A stretch of 38,032 nucleotides of DNA from Acidobacteriota bacterium. Lineage in GTDB: Bacteria; Acidobacteriota; Vicinamibacteria; Vicinamibacterales; CAVVIG01. The translations under genes were made by a program, and so were the position numbers. The stretch's first letter is position 1, and every line of letters starts with the position of its first letter. The notes below the pieces were generated by a model. That model did no database searches and had not been told where the DNA came from. It saw only the letters and a program-made list of their open reading frames with translations. The stretch lies in contig JADGOC010000019.1 in assembly GCA_017883165.1 (NCBI GenBank), positions 1-38,032 on the forward strand, given 5' to 3'. Below, in pieces: positions 25,740 through 32,704 of the stretch.

Positions 25740-25755
25740 ACAATGGCAGACTGGT

Positions 25756-26076
25756 TCATTGTTCTTCGCCTAACGTTCGAAAGAAACATGTCCGTTGGCC
25801 CGTATGGCAGACGTTGCCGTCGCCCAGGCGTTTCACCTTGATCAGCACCGTGTCGTCGTCGCAGTCGACGAGGATCTCGGCGACCGCCAGGCGGTTGCCG
25901 GAGGTTTCGCCCTTCATCCACAACCTCGCGCGCGTGCGGCTGAAGAACGTCGCGTAGCCGGTACGCCGCGTTTCGGCGAGCGCGTCCTCGTTCATGAAGC
26001 CGACCATCAGGACTTCCGAGCTGTCGGCATCCTGGATGACGGCGGGAATCAAGCCGTTCAGTTTCGTGTAGTCCAT
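25756..26076 (-). CDS. hisI: Phosphoribosyl-AMP cyclohydrolase HisI
   Basis: A 106-aa monofunctional cyclohydrolase that opens the adenine ring of PR-AMP. Conserved features: LIPAVIQDADSSEVLMVGFMN at the N-terminus, SRTRARLWMKGETSGN, the metal-binding acidic cluster DCDDDTVLIKV, and zinc cysteines in VCHTGQRTCFF. It lacks the HisE pyrophosphohydrolase domain that is fused in many bacteria. It is the first structural gene of the operon. Its ATG directly abuts the TTTTTGTTTTT tract of the upstream terminator hairpin, and no Shine-Dalgarno site is visible other than GGGG in the hairpin arm. Confidence 0.95.
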   Translation of the reverse strand: MDYTKLNGLIPAVIQDADSSEVLMVGFMNEDALAETRRTGYATFFSRTRARLWMKGETSGNRLAVAEILVDCDDDTVLIKVKRLGDGNVCHTGQRTCFFRTLGEEQ

Positions 26077-26108
26077 AAAAACAAAAACCCCGCCGGCTTC
26101 CGGCGGGG
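26077..26108 (-). terminator. Attenuator terminator of the his operon
   Basis: On the minus strand CCCCGCCGG (26100-26108), loop AAG and CCGGCGGGG (26088-26096) form a 9-bp G+C-only stem, followed at once by TTTTTGTTTTT (26077-26087) and then the hisI ATG. This is a textbook intrinsic terminator. The receptor gene upstream has its own hairpin, so this one is placed to stop transcripts before they enter hisI. Confidence 0.85.
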
Positions 26109-26147
26109 CGTTGCGAGATTCGTCAGCGTTTGAGGAATCCGGTTAGA

Positions 26148-26234
26148 TCACGCGCAACTCCGCCGGCGGCCGCCCGGGCAATGGCGATGGTGCGCACGAT
26201 GGCGGAGCGAAGACAGTGAAGACAGAGAAAACAT
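26148..26234 (-). CDS. hisL: Putative his leader peptide (four His codons in seven)
   Basis: A 28-codon ORF reading MFSLSSLSSLRHRAHHRHCP and then GGRRRSCA, stop TGA at 26148-26150. His codons are 12, 15, 16 and 18. Pairing segments: CTCCGCC (26201-26207, at the start of the His run) with GGCGGAG (26158-26164); and CCGGCGG (26160-26166) with CCGCCGG (26100-26106), the 5' arm of the terminator. A ribosome stalled at the His codons would cover the first segment and free the second to block the terminator. No Shine-Dalgarno site is visible; a -10-like TAGGCT ends 9 nt upstream. The Ser/Leu-rich half overlaps a 9-bp repeat, so its exact sequence may not matter. The symbol marks function by analogy, not homology. 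Confidence 0.68.
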   Translation of the reverse strand: MFSLSSLSSLRHRAHHRHCPGGRRRSCA

Positions 26235-26243
26235 CAGGGGGAC

Positions 26244-26273
26244 AGCCTAATCGATCGACAATCGTGGTGTCAA
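26244..26273 (-). promoter_or_regulatory. Predicted sigma70-type promoter of the his operon
   Basis: On the minus strand, TTGACA (26268-26273) and TAGGCT (26244-26249) are separated by 18 nt. The -35 is a perfect consensus match; the -10 has T, A and the final T. Transcription would begin within a few bases of the leader ATG at 26234. Confidence 0.5.
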
Positions 26274-26306
26274 AGGCCGGCGGGTCTCCCCGCCGGCCTC
26301 TGACAC
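26267..26306 (-). terminator. Long hairpin after the TonB-dependent receptor gene
   Basis: A near-perfect inverted repeat: GTGTCA, one mismatch, AGGCCGGCGGG, loop TCTC, CCCGCCGGCCT, one mismatch, TGACAC. That is 17 paired bases plus one mismatch with a 4-nt loop. It lies 14 bp beyond the receptor stop codon. Only a short T run follows on the minus strand, so it may work as a strong stem or bidirectional barrier. Its distal base contains the -35 of the his promoter. Confidence 0.6.
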
Positions 26307-26319
26307 TCCCGACTCACCA

Positions 26320-29300
26320 CTAGAAGAGGAATTTCATCGCGAACTGCACCTGCCGCGACGACCCGGAGTCGCCCGTCGAGAAACGCGTGTTCGTGATCAC
26401 ACCGAACGACGTACTGCCGACCGTGGCGACGCGTCCGGGCTGTCCGAAGTTCGCCTGGTTGAACACGTTGAACGCCTCGAGCCGAATCTGCACGCGCGAC
26501 GAACCGCGGAGCGCCACGTTCTTCACGAGCGAGATGTCCGTGTTGCCGAAGCCAGGCCCGACGATGGCGTTGCGCGGCAGATTGCCGAAGTGGAAAACGC
26601 CGCTCGCCGACACCGGCAGCGCGAACACCGAGCTCGACGTGCACGACCCGGCGATGCGCGGGTCGCACACCGTGTTGTTGAACCACTGGTTCGGCAAGCC
26701 GAGGACCGACGGATCGCCGATCAGATCCGGCCGCAGCGTGGCGACGCCGGTGAACGTGTTGATGTTGGTCACCACGCTGAGCGGGTTGCCGCTCTGCGCC
26801 TGCGTGACCAAGCCGACCTGCCATCCCTCGACGATGCGGTTGCCCGTGAACGGCAGATCGTAAATCGCGCTGATCACGAAGCGGTGCCGTGCGTCGAAGT
26901 CGGACGGCCCCAGGTCGCCGGCGGGGTTGGTGCTGTCCTGTATCACGATGCCCTGCGAGTTCAACGAGTTGTAGTCGGTCGACTTCGATAACGTGTACGA
27001 CGCGTTGAGTTGCAGCCCCCTCATCGGCCGCTCGTTCGCCGTGATCCACAGCGCGTTGTAATGCGAGATGCCCTGGTCCGTGATCTCGGTGATGTTGCCC
27101 AGCGCGCCTCCCGGCAGAATCGGGCTCGTCGCCGACAGCGTCGGGAACGCCTTGACGCCGTTGACCAGCTGATTGAGATTGCGCGAGAGGCGCATCCGAT
27201 CGCCCTTCGAGCCGAAATAGCCGACCATCACGCCGAGCGACGATCCGATCTGGCGCTCGACGTTGACGTTGTAGGTCTGCAGCCGCGCGCTGTTGAAGTT
27301 GGGATCGACCGACTGCGGTGCGAGGCCGCCGGCGAGCGCGGTGGCGAGCGCCGAGTCGAGCCGCACGTTGCCCGACACCGCCAGCGGCGTCGCCAGCGGC
27401 GGGTTCGCCGTCGTCGGCGTCACGACGTTGGTGACCGGCTGGTCGACCATAATCGCGTACGCGCCGCGCACGACGGTGCGTCCGTCGGCGGCCGGCGAAT
27501 AGATCACGCCGACGCGCGGCTCGAGGTTGTTGCTGTTGTTGTAGATCTTGTCGCCCGACCCGAGCTGCCGCAGCGTGTCGTTCGCCGCGTTGAAGACGAC
27601 GAAGCGGTTGCCCGTGTCGTACGGCGCCATGTTCAGGTCGTAGCGGAGCCCGGCTTCAATCGTCACCTTCGACGACGCACGGAAGCTGTCGCGGACGAAG
27701 GCGCCGACCGATCCCTCGATGACGTCGCTCGGCCGGTTGCCCAGCGTGACGGAGAACCCGTTGCCGAGGCCGGTCTGAAACGCGGCGATGCTCGGGAACG
27801 TGAACGTGCCGGGATCGGACGTGAAGTTGGTGTTGCTGAAGCGGCGCCATTCACCGCCGAACTTGATCGAATGGCCTCCACGCAGATAGCTCGCCGTGTC
27901 CGAGACCACGAAGCTCGTGTCGGTGCGCCCCTGCGGGAAGCCGGCCGGGCCGCCGAAGTTGAGGCCGAGGCCCTGGACCGTGATCTGCGGCAGCGCGAGC
28001 GCCGACGTGATGCCGTTGCTGATGCCGAAGTCCGCGGGGTTCTGCACATTCACCGGAGCGAACGTGATGTCGATGCGGTTGAACCCGAAGCGCGCCTCGT
28101 TGACGAGCGACGGGCTGAACACGTGCGACTGGTTGAGCGTCATGATCTGGCGGTGCGAGTGGCGCGTGTCGCCGAAGCCAGGGATCGTGTTCCCCTGCAG
28201 CACCGGCTCGCCGCGCTGGTCGCGCTGCCATGCGTAGTACCCGTGCACGATGCCGTTCTGGCCCGAGGAGTAGCTCACGTCGGCGGTGCCCTGGTCGATG
28301 TTCACCGGCGCGGTCGCCGAGCCGACGAAGCGCGACTCGCCGTTCGGGCCGATGGTGTTCCCTTGCGGAATGAACTGGAGCAGCTTCTGCGACACCGGGT
28401 CGGTGACGGCCGCGCGCTGCGCGTCGCTGAGCACGCCGCCGTTGATGTCGAGCCCCTGCCGCTGCCGCAGCCCCTCGTAGCTGCCGAAGAAGAACAGCTT
28501 GTTCTTGGCGATCGGGCCGCCGAGGTTCCCGCCGAACTGGTTCCGGTTGAACGGCGACTGCCGCGCCGGCGGCTGGTTGAAGAAGTTGCGTGAATCGAAC
28601 TTGTCGTTGCGGTAGAACTCGAACACCTCGCCGTGCAGATCGTTGCTGCCGGACCGGGTGGCGATGTTGACGATCGCGCCGGAGTTGCGGCCGTACTCCG
28701 CGCTGAACGTCGAGTTGTCGACTTTGAACTCCGACACCGTGTTGATCGACGGTTGGAACGTGATCTGGTTCTGAACCATGTCGTTGAGGTTCACGCCGTT
28801 GATCATGAAGTTGACGGTGTCTTCGCGGTTGCCCGCCGTATTGAAGGCGAACGACCCCTGACCGCGCAGCGGGGCCGTGAGAAAGCCGCTCTGCGGCGGC
28901 GTGACAGACCCGGGAATCAGCAGCCCGAGATCGACGAAGTGCCGTCCGTTCAGCGGGATTTCCTGCACCGTCCGCGCCGAGATCACCTGCCCGACCGACG
29001 TCGTCGTCGTCTCGATGACCGGCGTCGAGGCGGTCACTTCGACCTGCTCGGAGATGCCGCCGACGGCGAGCTTGATGTTGACGGCGACCGTCTGCGCAAC
29101 TTGGAGATCCACCAGCTGCACTTGGTCCCGGAATCCCTCGAGGTGCGCGGTGATCTTGTAGCGGCCGGGCGGCAGCGCCGCGGCCAGATACGAGCCGGAG
29201 GCGTCGCTGACGACGATGCGCGCGGCGCCGGTCTGTTCGTTGTGGATGGTGATGGTGACGCCCGGCATCACGGCGCCTTGGGCGTCGCTGACGGTGCCCT

Positions 29301-29406
29301 GAAGCGTTGCAGTCGATTGCGCGCGGGCCGACGCCGGCAGCGCGAGGAGCACAGCGAGCGCGAGAAATATCACAGATCGGATTCTGGCTGGCATCGAAAC
29401 GCTCAT
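26320..29406 (-). CDS. Oar-like TonB-dependent outer-membrane receptor
   Basis: A 1028-aa outer-membrane protein. A signal peptide (SVIFLALAVLLALPASARA) is followed by a carboxypeptidase-regulatory-like beta-sandwich (GTVSDAQGAVMPGVTITIHN). The plug follows (VEVTASTPVIETTTTSVG, IPLNGRHFVDL), then a long beta-barrel ending in the aromatic FAMKFLF typical of outer-membrane assembly signals. It imports or tethers a large ligand with energy from TonB; the ligand is unknown. The ATG at 29406 has AAGGAGG nine nt upstream. A candidate promoter (ATGACG 29467-29472, 17-nt spacer, TAATAT 29444-29449) overlaps the end of the FkbM gene, so it can be expressed separately. Confidence 0.93.
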   Translation of the reverse strand: MSVSMPARIRSVIFLALAVLLALPASARAQSTATLQGTVSDAQGAVMPGVTITIHNEQTGAARIVVSDASGSYLAAALPPGRYKITAHLEGFRDQVQLVDLQVAQTVAVNIKLAVGGISEQVEVTASTPVIETTTTSVGQVISARTVQEIPLNGRHFVDLGLLIPGSVTPPQSGFLTAPLRGQGSFAFNTAGNREDTVNFMINGVNLNDMVQNQITFQPSINTVSEFKVDNSTFSAEYGRNSGAIVNIATRSGSNDLHGEVFEFYRNDKFDSRNFFNQPPARQSPFNRNQFGGNLGGPIAKNKLFFFGSYEGLRQRQGLDINGGVLSDAQRAAVTDPVSQKLLQFIPQGNTIGPNGESRFVGSATAPVNIDQGTADVSYSSGQNGIVHGYYAWQRDQRGEPVLQGNTIPGFGDTRHSHRQIMTLNQSHVFSPSLVNEARFGFNRIDITFAPVNVQNPADFGISNGITSALALPQITVQGLGLNFGGPAGFPQGRTDTSFVVSDTASYLRGGHSIKFGGEWRRFSNTNFTSDPGTFTFPSIAAFQTGLGNGFSVTLGNRPSDVIEGSVGAFVRDSFRASSKVTIEAGLRYDLNMAPYDTGNRFVVFNAANDTLRQLGSGDKIYNNSNNLEPRVGVIYSPAADGRTVVRGAYAIMVDQPVTNVVTPTTANPPLATPLAVSGNVRLDSALATALAGGLAPQSVDPNFNSARLQTYNVNVERQIGSSLGVMVGYFGSKGDRMRLSRNLNQLVNGVKAFPTLSATSPILPGGALGNITEITDQGISHYNALWITANERPMRGLQLNASYTLSKSTDYNSLNSQGIVIQDSTNPAGDLGPSDFDARHRFVISAIYDLPFTGNRIVEGWQVGLVTQAQSGNPLSVVTNINTFTGVATLRPDLIGDPSVLGLPNQWFNNTVCDPRIAGSCTSSSVFALPVSASGVFHFGNLPRNAIVGPGFGNTDISLVKNVALRGSSRVQIRLEAFNVFNQANFGQPGRVATVGSTSFGVITNTRFSTGDSGSSRQVQFAMKFLF

Positions 29407-29443
29407 GTCTGAAGCCCTCCTTTCGAGCAAACGTCCGTCGAGA

Positions 29444-29472
29444 ATATTAGTCGATCCGACGACGAGCGTCAT
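29444..29472 (-). promoter_or_regulatory. Predicted promoter of the TonB-dependent receptor gene
   Basis: Minus-strand ATGACG (29467-29472) and TAATAT (29444-29449) are separated by 17 nt, a 4/6 and 5/6 match to sigma70 consensus. The 5' UTR of about 30 nt then carries AAGGAGG before the ATG. The -35 overlaps the stop codon of the FkbM gene. Confidence 0.45.
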
Positions 29473-30167
29473 TTCGTCTGCGGGACGAAGAAGTAATTGC
29501 GGTGCTGAGGCGCGCGAGCCTGGACCGGCTCGAGCCGTCCGTTGCCGACATGCACACAGGCCGCGTACCCGAGCGAGATCATGAGCGGCACCACGTGATC
29601 CTCGAAGGTTTCGAGCAGCCAGATCGGATGCCGGCGGGCGATGAGCGATCGCGCGCCGTCGAGCACGCGCGTTTCCGCGCCTTCGACGTCGCACTTGATG
29701 AAGTCGGGCTCGGGCATGCCTCGCGCGATCAGCCCGTCGATCGATGCCGTCGACACGGGCACCTCGCCGCCGTCGTCGAGGGCGGCCAGGTAGAAGCCAC
29801 CGTAGAAGCCCTCGGTCGGAATCGTCATGCGTCCCGGACCCTCGACGTCGGCGATCGCCTCGCGCCTGATCGTGACGTTGTGCAACCGAGCGCGCGTTAG
29901 GACCTGTTCGAGGATCCCGAAGCTGTGCGGGACAGGCTCGAAGGCGAAGACCTGCGCGGCGAGACGCGACAACGGCACGGTATACGTTCCCGAGTTCGCT
30001 CCGATGTCCCAGCACACATCGGTCGGCCGAACGAACTTCGGGAGCAGCTGGATTTCTCCTTCGAGGGGACCGCGTTCATTCGCGACGCGGCGCACGAGCC
30101 ACTCTCGCCGAATCGCGAGCGCCAGCGGCGGTGGCAGAAGCCTTCGAAGAAGACGGCGGCCAATCAT
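29469..30167 (-). CDS. FkbM-family SAM-dependent methyltransferase
   Basis: A 232-aa class I methyltransferase of the FkbM family. The SAM-binding motif I is DIGANSGTYTV (54-64), motif II is VFAFEPVP (~72-79), and the FkbM-specific region FIKCDVEGAETRVLDGA lies near 155-171. Family members usually methylate sugar hydroxyls on surface polysaccharides or secondary metabolites; the acceptor here is not known. The gene lies 18 bp downstream of an ADOP permease and 62 bp upstream of the receptor on the same strand, an unusual place with no glycosyltransferases nearby. Confidence 0.9.
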   Translation of the reverse strand: MIGRRLLRRLLPPPLALAIRREWLVRRVANERGPLEGEIQLLPKFVRPTDVCWDIGANSGTYTVPLSRLAAQVFAFEPVPHSFGILEQVLTRARLHNVTIRREAIADVEGPGRMTIPTEGFYGGFYLAALDDGGEVPVSTASIDGLIARGMPEPDFIKCDVEGAETRVLDGARSLIARRHPIWLLETFEDHVVPLMISLGYAACVHVGNGRLEPVQARAPQHRNYFFVPQTK

Positions 30168-30185
30168 GGTGCCAGAGCATACACG

Positions 30186-32651
30186 TCATTCGTATCGGAG
30201 CGCGATGATCGGATCCACGCGGCTCGCGCGGCCGGCGGGTAGCCAGACGGCCAACAGCGCCACCGCGCTCAAGAGCAGCGGGATCGCGACGAACACCGTC
30301 GGATCCCACGCCTTCACGCCATAGAGGAAGCTCGCGAGGAACCGCGACAACCCGAACGCAAACGCGACGCCGATCGCGACGCCGACGAGCGTCAGGCGCA
30401 TCCCCTGGAACATCACCATCTTCCTGACGTCCCCCGACTCGGCGCCGAGCGCCAGCCGGATCCCGATCTCGTGCGTCCGCTGCTCGACTGAGTACGCCAT
30501 CAATCCGTAGATCCCGATCGCCGCGAGCGCGAGCGCGGCGCAGCCGAACACCGTCATCAGCAGCATGTTGAATCGCTCGCGCGACGTCGAGATCGACACG
30601 ATCTCGTTCATGGTTCTGATGTCGGAAACCGGGAGGCCGGTCGCCTGGCGGAGCTGCTCCTGAATCGCGCCGATGAGCGAATGCGGCTCGACGCGCGTGC
30701 GGATTACCCACGACATCGGCGAGAGGCGCACGTTCAGCGCGTTGGCCAAATCGGGCACCTGCGCCTGCGCGATGAACATCTTCGGGTCGGGGTTGCTGTC
30801 GAGACCGTTGTCGCGGCTGTCGCCGACGATGCCGATGATTTGCCGAGGCTGCTCGGCGGCGTACTCGCGCATGATGCCCTTGCCGATCACCAGGCGATCG
30901 TTGAGCGGATCGGCGCCGTTCTTCCAGAACTCCTTGGCCATTGCCTCATTGATGACGACGACCGGCGGCCCCGCGCTGGTGTCGCGATCGGTGAACACCC
31001 GGCCGCGCTTGATCGGGATCTTGAACACGTCGAAGTAGCCGGGCGAAAGCGTGACCCATCCGGCGCCGCCGTGGAACGGCCCCTTGTCGAGCGGCCGGCC
31101 GACGATCAGGAACGGCAGCCCGTAGCCGCCCTGCAGCGGCACGCAGCACGTCGCGCTGGCGGTCTCGACGCCGGGGAGCGCGCGCAGACGCTCGACGCCG
31201 TCGCGGATGATTGCATCGACGGCGGCCGCTTGCTCGAACCTCGGGCCGGTCAGCGACATGCTCATCGTCAACACGTTGTTCGCATCGAAGCCGGGATCGA
31301 CGGCGCCGATCGCGATCGTCGTGCGAATCAGCAGCGCCGATCCGATCAGCAGGACGAGCGCGAGCGCGACCTCGACGACGACCAGAACCGAGCGCGCTTT
31401 GTTCTGCTTGAACCCGCTGCCGGACGGTCCGCCGCTCTCTTTGAGGGTACCGGCCAAGTCGGCGCGAGAACCCTGGAGCGCGGGAATCAAACCAAAGAGG
31501 ATGCCGGTGCCGAGCGCCACCACCAGTGTAAACAGCAGCACGCGCCAATCGGCGCCGACGAGGGAGCCGTCTTCGCCGAGACGCGGCAGGTCGGCGGTGT
31601 TGATTGCCAGAAGCGCGCGAATGCCGGCGATGCCGAGCATCAGGCCGAGCGCGCCTCCCGCGAGCGAGAGGACGACGCTTTCGGTCAGGAGTTGCCGCAT
31701 GATGCGGCCGCGGTCGGCCCCGATTGCCGCGCGAATCGCGATCTCGCGCTTGCGCCCCGTGGCGCGCACGAGCAGCAGGTTCGCCACGTTCGCGCACGCG
31801 ATGAGGAGCACCAGGCTGACAGCGCCGATCAGCACGAGCAGCGTCGACCGGACGTCCTTGACGAACGCTTCCTGAAACAGGATGACGCCGAAGCTCTGGT
31901 TCGGCTGGAGCGCGGTGGGAAACTTGACTCGGTAGCCGTTGGCCGAGACTTGCAGCCGCGCCGTCGCCTGCGCGACCGTCACGCCGGGCTTGAGCCGCGC
32001 CGCCGACCGGAAGTAATGCCCCTGGTCCTTGCTCTCGGGATCCAACTGAAAGGGCACCCACACTTCCGGCGCCGGCCCGAATTCCTTGACGTTGAACGTC
32101 GGACCGACGACGCCGACGACGACGTGCGGGTCGCCGCTGATCGAGATCGTCTTCCCGAGGATGTGCTGATCGCTGCCGAAGCGCCGCGACCAGAGGCCGT
32201 AGCTGAGGACCACCACCTTGTCGCCGTTCGGGCGATCTTCGTCGGCTGAAAATCCGCGCCCCATGACGATCGGCGCGCCGAACAGATGAAAGTAGTTGGC
32301 GCTCACCTGGCCGGAGCGGAGCTGCTCCGGCCGATCGCCGCCTGTCAGGTTGACGATGCCCGTCCGAAACGCGGCGGCGTCTTCGATGACGCTCGTCTGC
32401 TGACTCCAGTGCGCGAATTTCGCCGGCGACGCCGCGGGCCCTGATCCGTCCGGCGACGTGTTCATGAACATCACCAGGCGATCCGGCTCGGGGAACGGCA
32501 CCGGCTTCAACAGCACGGCGTTCACGACGGAAAAGATCGCCGTGTTGGTGCCGATGCCGAGCGTCAGCGCCGCGACGGCCGCGATCGTGAACCCCGGGCT
32601 CCGCCGGAACATCCGCAGCGAATGCGTCAGATCTTTGAAGAACGCGTCCAC
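30186..32651 (-). CDS. ADOP-type MacB/FtsX permease (second copy)
   Basis: An 821-aa membrane protein with the duplicated MacB/FtsX permease layout. An N-terminal TM helix (FTIAAVAALTLGIGTNTAIFSVV), a large periplasmic MacB_PCD domain, and FtsX helices around VLIGAVSLVLLIACANVANLLLVRA are followed by a second TM-periplasm-FtsX half ending in GRASRVDPIIALRYE. Such proteins lack their own ATPase; whether they work with a separate ATPase or are sensors is unsettled. The GTG at 32651 is chosen because AAGGAG lies 5 nt upstream. It follows the first ADOP gene by 53 bp. Confidence 0.92.
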   Translation of the reverse strand: MDAFFKDLTHSLRMFRRSPGFTIAAVAALTLGIGTNTAIFSVVNAVLLKPVPFPEPDRLVMFMNTSPDGSGPAASPAKFAHWSQQTSVIEDAAAFRTGIVNLTGGDRPEQLRSGQVSANYFHLFGAPIVMGRGFSADEDRPNGDKVVVLSYGLWSRRFGSDQHILGKTISISGDPHVVVGVVGPTFNVKEFGPAPEVWVPFQLDPESKDQGHYFRSAARLKPGVTVAQATARLQVSANGYRVKFPTALQPNQSFGVILFQEAFVKDVRSTLLVLIGAVSLVLLIACANVANLLLVRATGRKREIAIRAAIGADRGRIMRQLLTESVVLSLAGGALGLMLGIAGIRALLAINTADLPRLGEDGSLVGADWRVLLFTLVVALGTGILFGLIPALQGSRADLAGTLKESGGPSGSGFKQNKARSVLVVVEVALALVLLIGSALLIRTTIAIGAVDPGFDANNVLTMSMSLTGPRFEQAAAVDAIIRDGVERLRALPGVETASATCCVPLQGGYGLPFLIVGRPLDKGPFHGGAGWVTLSPGYFDVFKIPIKRGRVFTDRDTSAGPPVVVINEAMAKEFWKNGADPLNDRLVIGKGIMREYAAEQPRQIIGIVGDSRDNGLDSNPDPKMFIAQAQVPDLANALNVRLSPMSWVIRTRVEPHSLIGAIQEQLRQATGLPVSDIRTMNEIVSISTSRERFNMLLMTVFGCAALALAAIGIYGLMAYSVEQRTHEIGIRLALGAESGDVRKMVMFQGMRLTLVGVAIGVAFAFGLSRFLASFLYGVKAWDPTVFVAIPLLLSAVALLAVWLPAGRASRVDPIIALRYE

Positions 32652-32670
32652 GGCGGCTCCTTGGTGACCA

Positions 32671-32690
32671 GGGCGGAGCAAGCTCCGCCC
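32671..32690. repeat. G+C hairpin between the two ADOP genes
   Basis: GGGCGGAGC and GCTCCGCCC flank AA, a perfect 9-bp stem. It lies in the 53-bp gap between two same-strand permease genes, without a T tract, so it looks more like a dispersed REP-type element or mRNA-processing hairpin than a terminator. Confidence 0.5.
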
Positions 32691-32704
32691 CTACGCGAGG
32701 GTCT

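Noticed and set aside
26077-26108. Hairpin before hisI as the ordinary terminator of the receptor gene
   Set aside because: The receptor has its own 40-bp hairpin at 26267-26306, and a promoter plus His-rich leader lie between the two.
26077-26320. T-box or riboswitch upstream of hisI
   Set aside because: I see no T-box sequence (AGGGUGGNACCGCG type) or specifier-loop layout, and the His-codon ORF explains the terminator better.
29407-30015. N-terminal extension of the receptor frame to 30015
   Set aside because: It overlaps the FkbM gene in another frame; the signal peptide and AAGGAGG fix the start at 29406.
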